The notes beneath the pieces were generated by a model. It had not been told where the DNA came from, ran no database searches, and saw nothing but the letters and a program-made list of their open reading frames with translations. Positions 4,812 to 5,179 of a stretch of 5,179 nucleotides of DNA are shown here, one piece after another (positions within the stretch are counted from its first letter, which is position 1; the number at the start of each line of letters is the position of its first letter). Made by a program: the position numbers and the translations under genes. This DNA is from Desulfotomaculum sp. Lineage in GTDB: Bacteria > Bacillota > Desulfotomaculia > Desulfotomaculales > Nap2-2B. Where the stretch lies: the NCBI GenBank assembly GCA_003445555.1, contig DMDI01000218.1:1-5179 (forward strand). Reading direction: 5' to 3'.

Positions 4812-5179
4812 ATGGAAACAACCGAAAAAAATGAAATTTTAACCCGGGCGAAGGAGTTAGGAGTGAAATTTATCCGCTTGCAGTTCACGGACATTTTAGG
4901 TGTTTTAAAAAATGTAGCTATTACTACGGAAGAACTGGAAAAAGCGCTTGACGGGGAATTAATGTTTGATGGTTCATCTATTCTTGGTTTTGTGCCTATT
5001 GAGGAGTCAGATATGTCTTTACGGCCAGACCCCAAAACCTTTGCGGTTTTTCCCTGGCGTCCAAGAGATGGTGCTGTAGCCAGGCTTATTTGCGATGTTT
5101 ATAATCCTGACGGAACACCTTTTGCCGGTTGTCCCCGGAATACTTTAAAAAGAACGTTGGCGGAAGCAGCTAGATTAGG
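4812..5179 (+). CDS. glnA: Glutamine synthetase, class I (3' end cut off)
   Basis: Only the first 122 codons are in the window. The product matches Bacillus-type GlnA without gaps: [13 protein letters not shown] (18-30), MFDGSSI (51-57) with the Asp and Ser of the ammonium site, IEESDM, and [19 protein letters not shown] makes glutamine from glutamate, ammonia and ATP as a dodecamer in the cytoplasm. This copy keeps the MFDGSS motif that the upstream homologue has lost, so it is probably the working enzyme, although its metal ligands lie beyond the edge. Position 62, Arg in B. subtilis GS and linked there to glutamine feedback inhibition, is Pro. The ATG start has AAAGGTGG (4791-4798) 13 bases ahead, a slightly long gap; no other start fits the frame. 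Expression is gated by the attenuator at 4703-4771. Confidence 0.93.
   Translation, partial: METTEKNEILTRAKELGVKFIRLQFTDILGVLKNVAITTEELEKALDGELMFDGSSILGFVPIEESDMSLRPDPKTFAVFPWRPRDGAVARLICDVYNPDGTPFAGCPRNTLKRTLAEAARL

Noticed and set aside
4757..5035. Minus-strand 92-residue open frame
   Set aside because: It is antisense to the N-terminus of glnA and its leader; the + strand product has clear GS motifs. The other minus-strand frames at 1555-1749, 2516-2722, 2983-3201, 3328-3513 and 4038-4253 are likewise antisense to convincing genes.
1..5179. CRISPR arrays, tRNA or rRNA genes, insertion sequences
   Set aside because: No regularly spaced repeats, no cloverleaf-like or rRNA-like sequence and no transposase or terminal inverted repeats were seen.

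Overview
The window looks like a chromosomal nitrogen-assimilation locus from a low-to-mid G+C Firmicute, most likely a member of the Clostridia (Peptococcaceae/Desulfotomaculum-like). This placement rests on the A+T-rich spacers, strong AGGAGG-type ribosome sites, frequent GTG/TTG starts, a Bacillus-like class I glutamine synthetase, and RNA attenuators of the ANTAR (AmiR/NasR) type. The genus cannot be fixed from the sequence alone. All genes are on the + strand and both ends cut through genes.

Layout: (1) the 3' part of an ANTAR-domain antiterminator gene, open to the left edge; (2) a promoter and a leader with a hexaloop hairpin overlapping a strong intrinsic terminator; (3) a full-length glutamine synthetase homologue (653-1969) in which several catalytic residues are replaced; (4) a free-standing FMN-domain glutamate synthase-family protein (2141-3721); (5) a 350-base spacer holding a second leader with two hexaloops, an inserted hairpin and a terminator; (6) a second, complete ANTAR protein (4072-4662); (7) a third leader with two hexaloops and a terminator; (8) the start of an ordinary-looking glnA (4812 onward, cut by the right edge).

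How it fits together: the locus is two ANTAR-leader-GS modules in tandem with a glutamate synthase gene between them, so the GS and GOGAT sides of ammonia assimilation are placed under RNA-binding antiterminators. In all three leaders the 3' side of the second hexaloop hairpin is also part of the 5' arm of the terminator. This is the arrangement expected when ANTAR binding stabilises the hexaloops and lets transcription continue. The ANTAR-2 gene has its own leader, which implies autoregulation.

The most notable point is the first GS homologue. It keeps the GS fold and several substrate-binding motifs, but three of the six classic metal-ligand positions and the catalytic flap glutamate are changed (Lys, Tyr, Ile and Val). 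Both ANTAR proteins carry Glu where receiver domains have the phosphorylated Asp. My inference, not shown by the sequence, is a phosphorylation-independent circuit in which an inactive GS-like protein senses glutamine or nitrogen status, or modifies GlnA, and feeds that state to the ANTAR antiterminators.
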